Shown here: in pieces, positions 34,274-47,542 of the stretch | Numbering within the stretch: position 1 is the first letter of the stretch | How the letters are laid out: every line of letters starts with the position of its first letter | From: Crataegus laevigata | Lineage: Eukaryota > Streptophyta > Magnoliopsida > Rosales > Rosaceae | Assembly (NCBI GenBank): GCA_963580275.1 | Contig: OY756944.1 | Coordinates: 37,203,512-37,267,511 of the forward strand | Reading direction: 5' to 3' | Length of the DNA: 64,000 bases | Notes under the pieces: model-generated | The model's database searches: none | Seen by the model: the letters and a program-made list of their open reading frames with translations, nothing else | Told to the model about the DNA's origin: nothing | Made by a program: the position numbers and the translations under genes

Positions 34274-36391
34274 TTAGGCCGCAAGCTTCGCCAGCGGTCC
34301 GACCGCGAGCGAGTTCACGTAAGTGCATGGCTCGGTATACGACGACGCCCAACGTTTGTCCTCGAAGTTATCAAACCTATCGGGCCCCCCGACGATGGCA
34401 CCAGTCAACTCATTAGGGTTTGGCACGTCCTTCTTGAACCAGTTCACGAAGCTCATGGCGCAGTTAACGATGCCGTTTTCCCCCTTGGGTACCGAAGCTC
34501 CTCTGTGGTGGGGCTGTTGGGGCGCGTTGGGTCCGAACCCGACCATGTAGGATCTTCCTTTTGGGTTCTCACCCAACAAGTAGTCCATTTGCTTCTTGGC
34601 AAAAGCGATGAGGGCGCCAGAGTCGAACTCTTTGCCTCCGCAGTTGACTTTTTGGTTGTGCTGGGCGAGGATATCGCCGTAGACGGCGAATAAGTGGGCG
34701 GTTCCGGTGACGTATTGGGTGTTGGCTCCGTCTCTCAAGTGGATCATGCCGCCCGGTGTCATTCTGACTTGGTTGTAAGGACTGTCGGGGATGTTTGAGC
34801 AAATGTAACTGTCAGCACTGTTTTTGTAGTCCTCTAGGGATTTTTCACCTTCAAAGAACAGCTGCAATAATACACAAAATAAATTTTCAAGTTAGCTGTA
34901 TTAGCTAGTATTGTTACTTTTACGATCATGATAATGCAATGTGTAATGTGTTGCAAAGAAATCTTGTTTAGACAGCAAGACCTAGCGGATAGTTTGACAA
35001 TCGGATCAGGTTGACGTACCTTGGCCAGGAGGACTTGTGCTCCCGCGTATTTAAGGTCCCAGCTGAACTCAGACACGGTGCCGCTGATGGCTTCTTCCTG
35101 AATGTACTTGAGATACACGGGCCTCTTTGTGGCAATGTACAACCATGTTGCTGCCCACAACAGCTCATCCTACATTTTCCAACAGTTCAATTTTGTATTA
35201 GTACGAGAAAAAACAGTGAACGAGTTAAACTAAAGTTGGATTTCAGGGGGAGAGAGTCGAAGAAAATTACATTATAGCCAGAGTAAGAACAGTAGAAAGG
35301 GCACTCTCCATCGTAAGTTCCCTTATGCGCCTTAGCCATTTGAAAGAGCTACAAAGAAAAATCATGATTAGAAGAAATTGACATATGTAAACTGCTTCTA
35401 TTTGTGCATATGTTACGCCTGAAAAATAATACGTACACGTTTGGCCTTGTTGAGTAGACTACGAGCATAAGCAGGATCTGTTTTTCTGAACACAATTGAA
35501 GAGGCAGCCATGGCGGCTGAAGTTTCGGCTGCAATTTCAGTTCCCGGTGTGCTATCATCAATCTTCAACACTGTTCTTGGTGTCTGCATATCTTCTGGAC
35601 TAGTCCAACATTGATGGTCTTGATTTGGGTCTCCAACCTTTAAGAATTTGATAAATGATTAGCAATTTAATTATACATGCATCACCACTAATTACTATGT
35701 AGTTTTAAAAGTAATGAATACCAACTTAATGAATTCCTATACCTGAACGTATAATCTGTTTTTTCGGAAGGCTTTCAGAAAATAATCAGTGCCCCATTTG
35801 ATGCCGCCAAGAACATTTTCCAATTCTCCAGTAGCTTCGAGCTGTTGCCTGTAAAACATGGCAGCCCACGACAGAGTTGTGACGGTGAATGCCATCGGAA
35901 GACCGTACTTGACGTTGTCTCCGGCATCATAGTATCCTCCGGCAAGGTCGACCTGCGTTAAAAACAAAAGTTCAAAATACAAAAATTTAAACAAAAGTCG
36001 AGAAATGATTGTATTTGACCATCGTACATGACTCGCTCACGTTAATGTGACATGAGATGCATTCATGTCACGTCACATGTGATGGTTAGATACAAACGTT
36101 AATCTTCGATCACAGAAAGAGAGGGGGAGAGGGACGAACATTTGCTTCTTTTCCATCGTCGAGGGCGGAGTCGCCTCTCCATGCAGGTCTATGATTGGGA
36201 GGGAGTTTCCCTGATCTTTGAGCCTCAAGGAAAATAATGGACTTGGTGAGAGCGTCCTTGTAATTAATACCAGTGCCATGAACGCTAAGAACAAGTCCTT
36301 GGAGGAGAGCAAGGCATGCCACAACGGTGGCGGCGACGCCTCTTCTTCCACCAAACATTTCCTTGCAAATTTTCGAAAACTCAGATCCCAA
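34274..36391 (-). CDS. Endo-1,4-beta-glucanase, glycosyl hydrolase family 9 (class B)
   Basis: Six exons: 36391-36140, 35952-35743, 35637-35437, 35348-35271, 35169-35020 and 34861-34274, 1479 nt and 492 residues. An N-terminal signal peptide (GVAATVVACLALLQGLVLS) is followed directly by the GH9 domain starting INYKDALTKSIIFLEAQRSG. Catalytic and signature motifs are YYDAGDN (Asp pair), PHHRGAS (His signature) and DNFEDKRWASSYTEP (acidic signature). There is no membrane anchor (class A) and no CBM49 tail (class C), so it is a secreted class B enzyme acting on cell-wall glucans during growth, abscission or ripening. Met12 (36358) is an equally good start and gives a tighter signal peptide beginning MFGGRRG. 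All splice sites are GT-AG and the frame is intact. Confidence 0.92.
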
Positions 36392-36798
36392 AACACTTTA
36401 GAGAAAACCCAATTTTACAATTGAGAAAGCTGAAAAAAGAAGGGATGGGATGAAGAAGCCCACAAATGCTGTCTACTTTAATAACCAAATAAATAAGGAG
36501 GTGGGGAAGAAGAAGAAAGTGATTGGTTGTGTTTTGCTGTTTGGTGGTTAATTTGTTTTGGAAAAATAGGTAATTTTGTGAGGTGGTGTTTAACTGGCTC
36601 TGGTTAATCAGTTTTGTTTTGTGGTGGCGGGAAAGTTGAGAGGAGTTGAGTCTGGTTAGAGGAATTAGAGAAGAGAAGCTAATTTTGTGTGTGGTTGTGG
36701 GATTTTGGGTGGAAGAGGGAAAGTGTGGGGTTGGAATTAAACATATTTACTTAAGGTTTTACTATACTTGAATATATGGTAGATGTTTAATTGGTTTG

Positions 36799-36802
36799 GT
36801 TG

Positions 36803-36830
<28 letters not shown>
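36799..36830 (+). repeat. Poly-T run (about 31 T)
   Basis: An uninterrupted T run upstream of the endoglucanase. It may be the tail of a retroposed sequence on the minus strand, but no body was identified. Confidence 0.85.
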
Positions 36831-36833
<3 letters not shown>

Positions 36834-36884
36834 AGCATTAGAGGGCTCAAAATAATAAAATTAGCACCCATCTTTTATATGGTG

Positions 36885-37019
36885 GTGCTATCCACACCCA
36901 TCTTTACCTTTCACACACTCTTCTCAATTTTTAACCGTCTGGTCGAATGAATTGAAGGGTATCAAAGAACAAAAATTGACAAGGAGCGTGTAGAAGGTAA
37001 AAAGAAGTGTGTATAAGAC
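36885..37019. mobile_element. Short MITE, GTGCTATC family, copy 3
   Basis: GTGCTATCCACACCCATC at the left and agaagtgtgtataagac at the right, with a more diverged middle than copies 1 and 2. Confidence 0.5.
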
Positions 37020-37186
37020 TCTAGTTTTGGTGTAATTCCACTCATTTTCTTCCCTCTCCTTGAGGTTTTCTTAAGTTTTGGAGATTTACTTCTCCTTATC
37101 GTAAGCTTATATAGGATTTTAGGAATCAAGTTACATAGGAGTTTGAACTTTGACATAAAGGAGTGAAGATATGTTTTAACTGACGG

Positions 37187-37254
37187 ACCCAACTTACAAA
37201 TGTTTTTAAGGGAATATAATACCCAACTTACAAATGTTTTTAAGGGAATATAAT
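37187..37254 (+). repeat. 34-bp tandem duplication
   Basis: ACCCAACTTACAAATGTTTT plus 14 further bases occurs twice, head to tail (37187-37220 and 37221-37254), with no mismatch by eye. Confidence 0.9.
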
Positions 37255-37898
37255 TGTATGAAAACTTAATTTAAAATATGATTTTACCAATCTTCAATTG
37301 TTTTAGGGAAGGCCAATGACCTTTCAACATGAAGAATTGAAGATGATGAATTCAACTCCTCGTAAAAAGGTGTAAAACACAAGTTTATTGCTTCCATATT
37401 TGATGTGACGGCAACCTTACAAATTTGACAAAAATTATGATTTATGGGAGAATTTAGCCCGTGAGAGGCACATGAACATGATGGACGGCAAAGTTTCGAC
37501 TGAGATGGTAAAACCGAGAAGCATGTAGTAAAAATATGTATATATCATTAAGAAGAAACCAAACTATTCTCATGGGATACTTTCAGTAGCTACAATTCGA
37601 AACTGATGATTTTTCTTCTAAGGAACTGTCATCTAACATATGCTAAGCTACAAAGAATGGCACATTCCGTAAGAAAATAATCGCTATTCTAGAAGCCGGC
37701 GAGACCCCAGCCAAGCCTTAAAACTTTTGCAGCAGGCTCTGATTGCTCTTGTGAGGCTTTCCAGTCGAATCAACGTCTTCAGCATCTGGCACTGCTGAGC
37801 TTCAGTGCGTGTGAACAAAAAATATGGCTGAGCAGTAAGCAGTTTCACCGGATTGGCAACCACTTGCCCCTTAAAAAGTTTGACAAGGGAGCCACATT

Positions 37899-40715
37899 TC
37901 AGCAACTTCGAATAATATTGGCGACGTTTCTGCCAATCTCTTCTTTTGTTTGCTCTGACACGGGGACATCACCCAGGTACATGTCAAAGAAGGCCCCTGA
38001 GAGTAGGATTTTGGGCATTAGAAATCTATCCCCGCAAAAGCATATGACTGGATTCTCTTCACCATATTCAGACATGATGAGATATAAAAACGTACCAAGG
38101 AGAGTATCAAAATAAAACAGATGGTTCACAAGGAAAATTCACTTACTGCATAGATCCTTGCTGTGGACTGCTCCAATCTGATTACCTTCAACTGCAAAAT
38201 TTCATACAAAATACTAATCAATCACCAAATTTTAACTTGAAAATTAAAGCATTAAAAGCATGTAAACAAGAAATGTGAAAGGACGCGTGGACAGTTCTAG
38301 GAATGTGAAAGGACGGTTCTCTGGTCTTGTCAAGTGTGTATACTTTGTGCTCAATTTGACATTATTTGGTTAAGCAACCACCACTCACTTTTAGTAATTA
38401 AGTTTCCATCAGCTGTGCGTTGGAAATCAATTGTCGTTCCCTGAAATATTCGAGAATGTTAATGTAATTCAGTGAACAATTGGTATAAAAAAGGAACACA
38501 AGAGCAATAATGTAATATAGTATTACCACTGGCAAAGGAATATCTTGTGTGAAATTTGAACCGAATGTTCTTATGCAATGAAAGTCAGTCTCTGGGTTTG
38601 CCTAAAAGAACCAAAGGACAAGAATTAGCAAATACCAGATCAGAAACACAAAAAAGGGAGATTCTAGAAAGGGAGATGATTTACCTTCACCAATCGAGCT
38701 CGAAGAGATTTCTCAAAGGCACTGCATCCAATGTAATCAAAAGCACATAAATGAGAATGATCAACACTTAATTCCAATTTTCAATATTGTTGTAACATAT
38801 ATATACTAGGACACCTAGCGAGGAAGGAACAAGGCTAAGCAGAAGCTAAGCTCACGTAACGCGTCAAATTAACTTGCTGAATCAGATTTTGGGCTTTAGA
38901 TAGTGAATGAATGCGTAACTTGTAAAACTTCTAGCTTATCCATGTAATGCCTCACAACAACAGCTGGTTAAGCGTCAAGTTCACTCAACTCACATTCACA
39001 CCACCCGTTTGAATGTGAACCTATCCAAGCCACTATGAAATATGGAGCTAACTGAGATGGTATCCTAATAGTGATGATATCCAAAACAGGAATTATGAAT
39101 GTTTGAGAACAGTAATCATAACAAAAAAGCCTCAAGAATGTCTCTTATCTCAATTAAAATAGGGGCATACAAACCCAATTAAATATCAAAGGATATGCTG
39201 AAACAAAGATATAACTTACTCTCTCACAGTATTGATTTTCATCCCATTGCAATTTACCACAAGCCTAACTGTCATATCAATATCCGCCCTGTGGGCAAAA
39301 TGGAAAATGCAATAAGTAGCAGCAAGTTAACCAAATCCATGAAACTTAGCAGCAGAGCCATAAAAATTAATTTAACAGTAACAATATGATGACTCATATG
39401 CTAACTCAGCTTGGAAAGAAATTGCCAAAAAGAAACATAAAGTATTTAGCATCTACGGATTAGATCAATCTTCATTTACCAGAAAAAAATATAAATGAAA
39501 AACAGTGAAAACTACACCATGTAGCATGGATCATGATATTTGTCAATACCTGAGAAGATCTTCATAGAAATCATGGCACTTGTTTAGTTCATCTACTGAA
39601 ATGGAAGCATATTTTTGCCCCAATTTCTTGCAAACAGAGTGGGGATGGATATCTACATAGGAAGAATTGATAAATAAATAAGAGAGCGAGTAAGGTACTG
39701 GATGCAAAAAGTAATGCAGATTCGAAGTAATATATAAATACTAATAACTTACAGAACCCAAATGCATAGACCTTCAGAGATTTTATTTTGATTATTGTCA
39801 TTGTTTTGGATCCAGTTCCCACAAGGACCTGCAACAGTACACAATGTCGATATTAAATCATATGTAACTGAGAAGATCTGAACATAAACATGGCTGCCTT
39901 GCACTAAAGAACAAAAGTACAAACACCAACCTCCGAACTTAAACTGGAATTACTCTCCCCTGTTAAAACGTCGTCCAAAATCATAGGAAACTCAGTGCCA
40001 GTAATAGGTTCCACTGCATGTCTTCTCCAGTTCAAGTCAGGAATTGGTAATCCTGCACATCTGTGATGCCCAACCTCACAAGGCCTTTGATCCAAGACAT
40101 CCGTAGTCTCCAAGGGAACAGCTAGTACATTTGAAGATCTGGTGGTAATAACAAAGAAAAAGGTATGTAATCAACACCAAAAACAGAACCGATCGGGAAA
40201 TTTTACACTTTAATCCACTCCCTCGTGAAGGGTTTAAGGACTTACAAGCTGCCGAAAGGAGGTACAAGTCCAGCAGCTAGCGAGAGCAAGGGATGTGAAT
40301 GTAGCTTTTCAGCTTCTCTGTGTAGGAATTGCATTACAAAAGCTGAAATCTTTCCAAAAACCACTGCATTAGCAGATTCTCCTCGTGATGCAAATCCAAA
40401 GTGAAATCCTCTAAGATTATGTCGACCAGAAGTAAAATGTTTAACTTGTGGGTAAGACGTGGAGCTTCCAGGTTCAGAATCATGCAAATTACCCTCTATA
40501 TCTCTAGTAGCATTTGTACTGGGTCCACTAGAGAAGAAGAATAGTAAAGAACCAGCAAGTTTAGAAATGTGGTTAAATGCTCCTTCAAGAGCTAAACTTC
40601 CAGGAACATGAAAGTATCTACACCTCTGCAATGAATTATCGGCAAATAAACTAAAATGTGAATTGTATGGAGACCCTTCATCGAAATCCATGAACCCGAA
40701 CCGCTTAATCCTCAT
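37899..40715 (-). CDS. FAP2: Fatty-acid-binding protein 2-like, chalcone-isomerase fold
   Basis: Ten exons: 40715-40246, 40138-39931, 39828-39753, 39652-39550, 39288-39220, 38721-38685, 38601-38527, 38440-38389, 38191-38147 and 37996-37899, 1233 nt and 410 residues with every junction in frame. The C-terminal half has the chalcone-isomerase fold (VGTGSKTMTIIKIKSLKVYA; YEDLLRADIDMTVRLVVNC; GSNFTQDIPLPVGTTIDF; FFDMYLGDVPVSEQTKEEI). The N-terminal region of about 230 residues contains HNLRGFHFGFASRG and PIPDLNWRRH. This layout and the end match Arabidopsis FAP2 (At2g26310) as I recall it. FAPs bind fatty acids in plastids and lack chalcone isomerase activity. The gene adjoins GPA1, as in Arabidopsis. 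Confidence 0.9.
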
Positions 40716-40719
40716 GTTT

Positions 40720-41940
40720 TGCTATATCCTAAAATCCTAACCTAAGTGGCACTTAAAACTTCATCAACACAAAAATTGGGTTTAAGATATAAATCAAGCC
40801 GGATACGATACGTTGTACACCTGCAGAAATTTAAAGGGCAATTCAGAAGATGAAAAAGAAAACATTCATACGTAACAATATTAACAAGAAATTTAATAGT
40901 ACAGTTCATAAACATTGTCAATTTATATAAACATTTTCAATCAATTCCATTGATGTAAAGCACATAATTCTATATTAACGGGTACAATTCATAATTTAAG
41001 ACCCAAATTCCTAACCATTAGTTTCAACATTCAATGAAAACAATTTGATAAATTATGACAAATTAATGACAGCAATTTCACACCTTTAATCAAATGTCAA
41101 TTAGTTGTTGTTGGAAAGAATCACAGAAAATTGAAAATGGGAAATGGGAAAGCGAGGAAATGCATGCAAATGGGTATGGGAAAAGCACTTTTCTTTGGCA
41201 TTCGCTTTTGGCTTTCATGCTTTCTGCGTTTGCTTTTCCTCATTTTTTTCTCAAGAACCAAACAGAAAACAAAAAGCACCCAGAAAAAAGAAAAGGAAAA
41301 TCCCAAGATTAAGAACCTGGGATTGCAACAATCGATCTTCTGTGGCGAAATATCAATTGGGTTCCGCTTGATCTTCGGTGCTTCTTCTGCATTAAAAAAG
41401 TTGGGGTTTTTCTGCGTGATTTTTGTGTGTATTTTTAAATTCCGGAAGAAAGTGGAGAGAAAGGAATATGCTTTGGGTGCCAAATGGGAACGAGTCACAG
41501 TCGATTGAAAAGTTTTCCCGGGTCAAAAACGGGAGAACAGAAAAAGAGAGACAGTTTCGGCCAAATCAAAATCGGATTTTCACAACTTTAGATTCTAGAA
41601 GGAGTTTAGGTCCTTCAGGCATTCCAGACCAATAACGTGTTGTTATGTATGATGTAATCGTTTGTACGTTCACGATTGAGATTATGAGAAGAAAAAAACA
41701 CCAATAATTAGCTACGTATGGGACTTGATTGTAGGCACGTACGGTAGGAACCGCTCTCTTATGAGAGTGCCTAACCCTCTAATTAGCTAGTTGTTATATA
41801 ATCTAAGTTTGTCTTTGTATCTGCCAAAATGGGCTCGTGTAAAACCCGAATATAGAGTCTCCCCCTTATTTGGTGTCCTCAAATAGATAAACTAATAACG
41901 TGATACACAAGTCTCTATCCAAGAATCTTGTGTAAAAATG
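40720..41940. other. FAP2 5' flank and intergenic DNA
   Basis: 40720-41500 probably contains the FAP2 promoter and 5' leader. Overlapping open frames here are low-complexity (Lys/Phe-rich) and have no recognisable domain. No TATA box was fixed. Confidence 0.4.
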
Positions 41941-42110
41941 TTTTTTTTTTTTTTAGAACAAACAATATTATTTGCACTAAGGGGTATGCCCAGCGTCACA
42001 ATAGATTATTAATAATTTGGTACAAATTGGCATTTGGCGAGAATTAAACTTACAATCTCTCAATTACAAATTTACAAGTGAAGAAGAATACATATAGACC
42101 GTAGTACTAG
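41941..42110 (-). mobile_element. SINE, copy 2
   Basis: Minus strand: AGTACTACGGTCTATATG, then ttcttcttcacttgtaa, then TTTAATTCTCGCCAAATGCC, a body ending attgtttgttc and a poly-A tail (the T run at 41941-41954 on the plus strand). Same family as 21299, but the B box is decayed. Confidence 0.75.
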
Positions 42111-42256
42111 GTGACATTTCTTTTATATTTGGATAAAATTTGTACTCCTTTCACCCTTTTTTAGTGAACAAATAAAAATTCAAGTTTCAAAAGAAAATAA
42201 AGGAGAGATTTCTTCACTCCTTTTCGCTTTCCATATACCATTTTACGTCGTTTGAT

Positions 42257-42446
42257 TTTTTTTTTTTTTTAACAAACTATGTTATCTACATTGAGAGGAG
42301 GGACCGTGTAAGCTTAGCCTGATAATAGGTTGGCAATAATGTGGTTCAAATTTGTCATTAACAAGAATCGAATATAAAACCTCTCGCTTACTATTATTTT
42401 GTAATGGTTAAAGAATACTACTACACTATAGTATTAAGTCAACAAA
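42257..42446 (-). mobile_element. SINE, copy 3
   Basis: Minus strand: ctatagtgtagtagtattct, then gagaggttttatattcgatt, then accacattattgcc, aggctaagctta, a gtttgtt end and poly-A (T run at 42259-42272). It lies only about 150 bp from copy 2 in the same orientation. Confidence 0.75.
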
Positions 42447-42689
42447 TTAAAAAAAATTGCAGTAAAACTATTTTCCAAGACAATTGGAGCATTTTTCTGT
42501 TGGAAGGCAAGTAAATTTTCAGCTAGCGAAATGACGCTTATGTCCTTGGGGAGTTAAGTGCCAAAGTTGTCTTCGATCTTCTGTCTTCTTCGCACACGCG
42601 TGTTCAAATCCCAGTTGGCAGGCAGGGTCGGCTGACGAGAACCCTTTTTCCTCCCACAATTAAATAATAAAAAAACTAACGAAAATGAC

Positions 42690-42815
42690 TTGAAATTTTT
42701 TCTTTTAACGAAAAGTCATTTTTAAAGGTATAGTGAATAGTGACAGTTAAAGATAAAAAAGAAGTTTTTCGTTAAAAGTAAATAGTACCGGGAGTGTTTT
42801 ATTAAACATCTCTTA
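42690..42815. mobile_element. MITE fragment (GTTAAAAGTAAA family), copy 2
   Basis: Long matches to 11046-11160, including TATAGTGAATAGTGACAG and GTTTTTCGTTAAAAGTAAA. Confidence 0.65.
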
Positions 42816-42879
42816 AATAAAACTACCTCCCAATAAATTGGAACAAATACAGAGAACTTGAGGAATTATGAAAAATAAG

Positions 42880-43241
42880 GGCCTGTTTGGTAGTGTACTT
42901 GAATCCAATTTTTTAAACTCAAAAACAGTTTTCAAGTTTTAGGTTTTAAAAACTTGTTTGGTATGACTATTTTAAAAAACTGAACTCAAGACTAACTAAA
43001 AAATATAGTCTATTCCTTAAAAACATAAAAAAAATGAGTTTTTTGAGAGTTTTTAAACTTAAACTCGCTCATTTCTTTTCTACTTTTTTCGTCTCTACTC
43101 CAATTCAATCAAGTTTAAGTCGTAAGGTTGAAATTTTTTAAATCGCAAACCAATCAAGTTTTTTAGTCTTAAAGAAAATTGTTTTCAAGAAATGTTTTGA
43201 GAAATGACAAAAAATTTCAAATAAGATACCAAACAGACCTT
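42880..43241. mobile_element. hAT-like MITE (CTGTTTGGTA termini)
   Basis: The left end AAGGGCCTGTTTGGTAG matches the right end read in reverse complement, AAGGTCTGTTTGGTATC. The interior has further inverted matches of tcaagttttttag type. No coding capacity. Confidence 0.55.
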
Positions 43242-44360
43242 AAAATATTTCTTTGACTGTAGTTTTGGATTGGACTTGTAGGTGTTGCAAGATTTTTTAA
43301 TTTGCTCGGAATACAAGTGAAACAACATTATTAGTATACAATTAAAGTAATACTTAAAAAAATTAATTATATAATGACATGTGGTGTTCCGCCCATCTTT
43401 CAAGCACGAAAAACTTCTCGTGGGTGTCACAAAACATATTTTCAAAACTTTGTTCCTTTTTCGAAAAACAATTAATGTGCATGGATGGCAAAGTAACAAA
43501 ACTCTAATACATGAGTATGCAACGAGTAGTAAACTCGAGCTGTTCATGTTTGAATTTTCATAAATACAAGGGCATGTGTTGTTTCAAATTCTCATCATGC
43601 CTTTGAAGCTAATGTTTCGTGGACATTGTTTTGTTTCTCAAATAGTGAACTATTGATTCCATGTAGTCTCTGGTGATAAATTAAGCGTAGTGGTGTTTTC
43701 GTGAGATAAATTTTTGTTGTTGTATTTAAGCACAAAATACAGTTTTGGTAAGAAAAATGCTTGCCATGCTTTCTTGGTGGGGTCTTTTTCTGTTGAGTCT
43801 TTGATCAAAATACTAGTTGGAATTATTTGGTCGGAATCTGCCTGCAGTGTGCTACAAGCAGCCTACAATTACATGTCTCGAAGAATCGTAAGATATTTGA
43901 TAACAACATATGATATGACACAACCAACTTTGTTTTGTTTTACTTTATTAGTAAAGGAAATGAAATGGACCTCCTAGTTAGGTCATTAACCAACTAATTA
44001 GGCAGTGGCATCTGCTAATCTCCTGGTAATAAAAAATGAGAACCAACGATTTTGATCTTCAAAACCATATGGGAGGGCTAAAGACGTGTTTTTCTTCTTT
44101 TTTTCGATACAAGCGTTACGAGGGAGGGAAGAAGCGAATCGACATCTTCGGCATTCTCTTAACCAACTCAGCTATAAATCATTTGCAGCAATTATTTTTA
44201 TATATTATAACATCTGTTTTTGACACTCGTTAAGTGGAACAGGATTTTAATTGACATATAAAAGCTAAAAATCAAGGAATCTGATGCGTGTGCTCAAGAT
44301 GTGATGTCCTTCAAAATACAATCTTGTGGTTTGGCCATGAAATCTGGCGCGTCCCCTCCC
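43242..44360. other. Intergenic stretch, no gene seen
   Basis: AT-rich, with short spurious frames only. The right end is the 3' flank of the GPA1 gene. Confidence 0.45.
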
Positions 44361-44363
44361 CGG

Positions 44364-47300
44364 TCACAACAAACCGGCCTCGAAGAGATTTCTCCGTCTC
44401 AACGTCTCGTCCACGAGCTTGAAAGTCTTCTTCACGAGCTTCTGATCAAGGGCGGTGGTTTTGTAGATCTTAAACACCCGGTCTACGCAATCAGGGGCCG
44501 TGCTCTGGAAGTACAATTCCTCAAATTTCTTCTTCACGTACCTGAATGCGAACATTTACGATGTTGAGGTTTCTCGTTTATAATAGACAGTTTGCCAGAG
44601 TTTTCGGAGGGTTGTTAAAGCTAAATATGTGTACTATACGTTTTAGTATTTTTCCTTCCGTCCAAAGCAAAGGACCACAATAAAGATGTATATGCTTACT
44701 CATATGCATGTTCAATCTCTTGCTTTCCTGTTGAAACCGACTGGTAATCTTTGAACCACTCGCAGACGTTAAGTGGCGCCTACACAAGGAAAATTCAACA
44801 GCCCTTACCGGATGTTAGTTTGTTGTCAATGATGAATAACTGTACACTGATTTACTAATTCTTACATTTACAACTTTCTTCTCGAATATATCAAACTTGT
44901 TTAAAAACAGCATGAACGACGTTTTCTGCACCAAAATATAAAAGAAAAGAGAAGATAAAATGTTAAAGAACCAACTGGGTTAGAAGAAATCTACACAGCC
45001 GCACATGCGACATACGGGCACAAGAAAATGGAAGAAAATAAAACCTCAAAACACGGTTGCTTCAAAACCCACTCAAAAAGTTCCTTTGCCTCCATCATTC
45101 GATTCTTGCTTTCATCCTCAAAGAGTGTTTGATCATACCTGAAACACAATTGACAATCGAGAATACTTCAGCTCTGCAGAGGTCTCTTTGAAAAAAATCA
45201 TCGCTACCACACTGCATGCAAATGATGATATACTGGGTTAACTGAAAGTAATGATGATCTTACTCGCTAAGAGCAGCACAAAATATTACAGCTGTAACGC
45301 CTTCAAATAGATGGATCCATTTCCTTCTCTCATTTCTCTGGCCCCCAACGTCAAAGAGTCTATATACTTCCCCACTTCTCTTATTTTCTCCAACAGGGCT
45401 GCAATCATAGTCATTAATGAGTTGTTTGTTCAAAATTTTCAACCGCTCTATAAACGAGTTGCACAACATAGAAATTTATTGAAAATAAATGCATCATTCT
45501 AAAATGTGCACACGTCATTATAAAATCGTGAACTCAATTAAATTCTAAGGGCACCCCTAGGTTGAATTTCTACAAGTTCAAGAATCAGCTGATTTAGAAT
45601 TGATCGTTGGCACCAGTACAGCTATAAATAAAATGTCATAGTTCCAACAAGAAGTCGTGACAAGTCTTTAAAAAGTAAAAAACAGAATAATTACCTGAAC
45701 TGGATCTCTACTACACCAGTTGTACGAACTCTTGCATGAAGAACATCCTCCTGCAATACAAAAAATGCTACTTTAGAGCTATACATTTGTAACATTTCCA
45801 CATTAATGCAAGAAGTTCTTGCCTTGCTCAAGCTACAAATCAAATACATATAAAATATTCTGGTGCTTTATTAAATTAAAACAGTGAGTTACAATTGTGA
45901 ACTTTAGGTACCTTGGTTGGAACGTAATCTGGGTCAGCTAATCTTTGAAGATTTTCCATGAAATAGTGGGCACAGTCAGGAACTTGGAGTTCATTACCAC
46001 GAGCACATGTTTCCTACAATTGTAGAGTAGGGGTGCTTCACTTAGAGAATTGGACCAAAGGCAGAAGCAGAAGTAAAAAAATATCTTCTGGATTTCAAAC
46101 ACTAGGATCGATGTCAAACAAGTGGTATATGTCAATCAGTTGCATGAAGTAACAGCTACCTGAATTGCTGCATCTTTCCAAAGAGTCTCTATATCCTGTG
46201 CAAGCTCTTTAGTGAGATGTGGATAATCCAATCTGCTGCCAATTGTTGATAGTTTCTCTCCAATTTCCTAATAACAAATACAAATTTAAAAAAAAAAAAC
46301 ACTCAAGCTAAGGACTGAACAAGCCAAATTTTTTAAATAACCGAATCTCGTGCATTAATTTCATGTATAAATCAAATGTCATAAACAGTTAAACCAAATT
46401 CCATCAAGTATTGTTTGCTAAATTAAAAAACAACACGAGAGAAGGCGATGTAATGGACAATCAAAAGATGAGCTCCAACCTTATTTTCACTGGATATTTC
46501 AAACGTTTCTCTGTCATTCTGCGCAAGCTCCTTTGACCCATCATACAGTACCTATTCAACCATATCATGCATAAGTTATATAGAAGCATTACATTCAGAT
46601 TCTTTTTCTCTGAATACAACTCCACAAGATATATTTTCTTCTATGAAGAATGGACTCTAATACTCCTTGTATAATGCAGAAAGGGAAATAACCAACACAC
46701 CCTTTCAAGTATTGCGTACTTTTATGGTCTGATATACATTGGCGTGGATAACTGAGATGTAGCTCTTGAGCTCTGACTCATCAAATCCAGTTTGAAACAA
46801 AAGCTTTATCTGCAAATAGATAACGTGTAACAGAAGTATAAATATTTACATTGTTACTTAAATAGAGAAGCGTATACAATATCTTACCTGCTTAAAAATT
46901 GTGGACTTCCCAGAATCCCCAGCACCTTAAAAAAATAGGTTGATCACATTAGTTGTAGAAGTGATAACCATGGTTAATGAGAAAATTAAAGCTGAAACTC
47001 TCGAAATGACCAAGGTATAGATGCACCAGGTGCAAGCTCTTTTAACATCAGACAGAATTACATATCAAAGTTATATTTGTTACTTCCCTGAAATTGAAAT
47101 CATTGCCTCACAAACAGTACAACAAATCCATATGCTACTCTCGGTCATAAAAATGAAGGTTTGCAACCGTACAAAGCTCAAACTAGTAAGTGCGTGATTG
47201 TTGAGCATGGATATCATAAAAGGTAACAATAAATCATTAAATTATATGTACCGAGTAGGAGAAGTTTCTGAATGTGCTTTTCGGCCTTTGTTTCTTGTTC

Positions 47301-47500
47301 AATTCGCCTTTCAATTTCTGCAGTCTGTAAATACATGCATTGACAATAAATTAGAGCCTAATCGTAAATGCAAAGTTGCTCTAGCAACTCTTGGTTAATA
47401 GCATTACAAAGATTGTATTCAAGCATGCATAAATCACCTGAGCATTCTCTTCGTTGTCCTCTTCGTTGTAATGCTTGTTTCTGCTGCAGAGTGATCCCAT
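44364..47500 (-). CDS. GPA1: Heterotrimeric G protein alpha subunit
   Basis: Thirteen coding exons: 47500-47438, 47324-47252, 46925-46888, 46809-46720, 46551-46480, 46267-46160, 46013-45912, 45750-45695, 45398-45264, 45138-45045, 44925-44866, 44779-44700 and 44541-44364, 1149 nt and 382 residues, close to the 383 of Arabidopsis GPA1. It begins MGSLCS, giving Gly2 for myristoylation and Cys5 for palmitoylation. The P-loop GAGDSGKST is encoded mainly by a 38-nt exon; DVGGQRNERRKW (switch II) and LNKFD (guanine specificity) follow, and it ends RRNLFEAGLL. It binds and slowly hydrolyses GTP at the plasma membrane and acts with G beta/gamma and RGS1 in development, stomatal and defence signalling. 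A 5' UTR intron is likely (47543-48081, donor gtaagc, acceptor tgcag). Confidence 0.95.
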
Positions 47501-47542
47501 ATTTTCGATCAAAATAGACAGCATAGACGGTGCACGAGTCTT

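Noticed and set aside
34262..34693. Plus-strand frame of 143 codons over the last endoglucanase exon
   Set aside because: Shadow of the GH9 coding strand in GC-rich sequence.
41121..41508. Overlapping long frames on both strands (about 125 codons each)
   Set aside because: Low-complexity Lys/Phe-rich translations from A/T-rich DNA; more likely FAP2 5' flank than genes.
42585..42665. B-box-like GTTCAAATCCC suggesting another SINE or tRNA
   Set aside because: No A box at the proper distance and no cloverleaf; evidence too thin.
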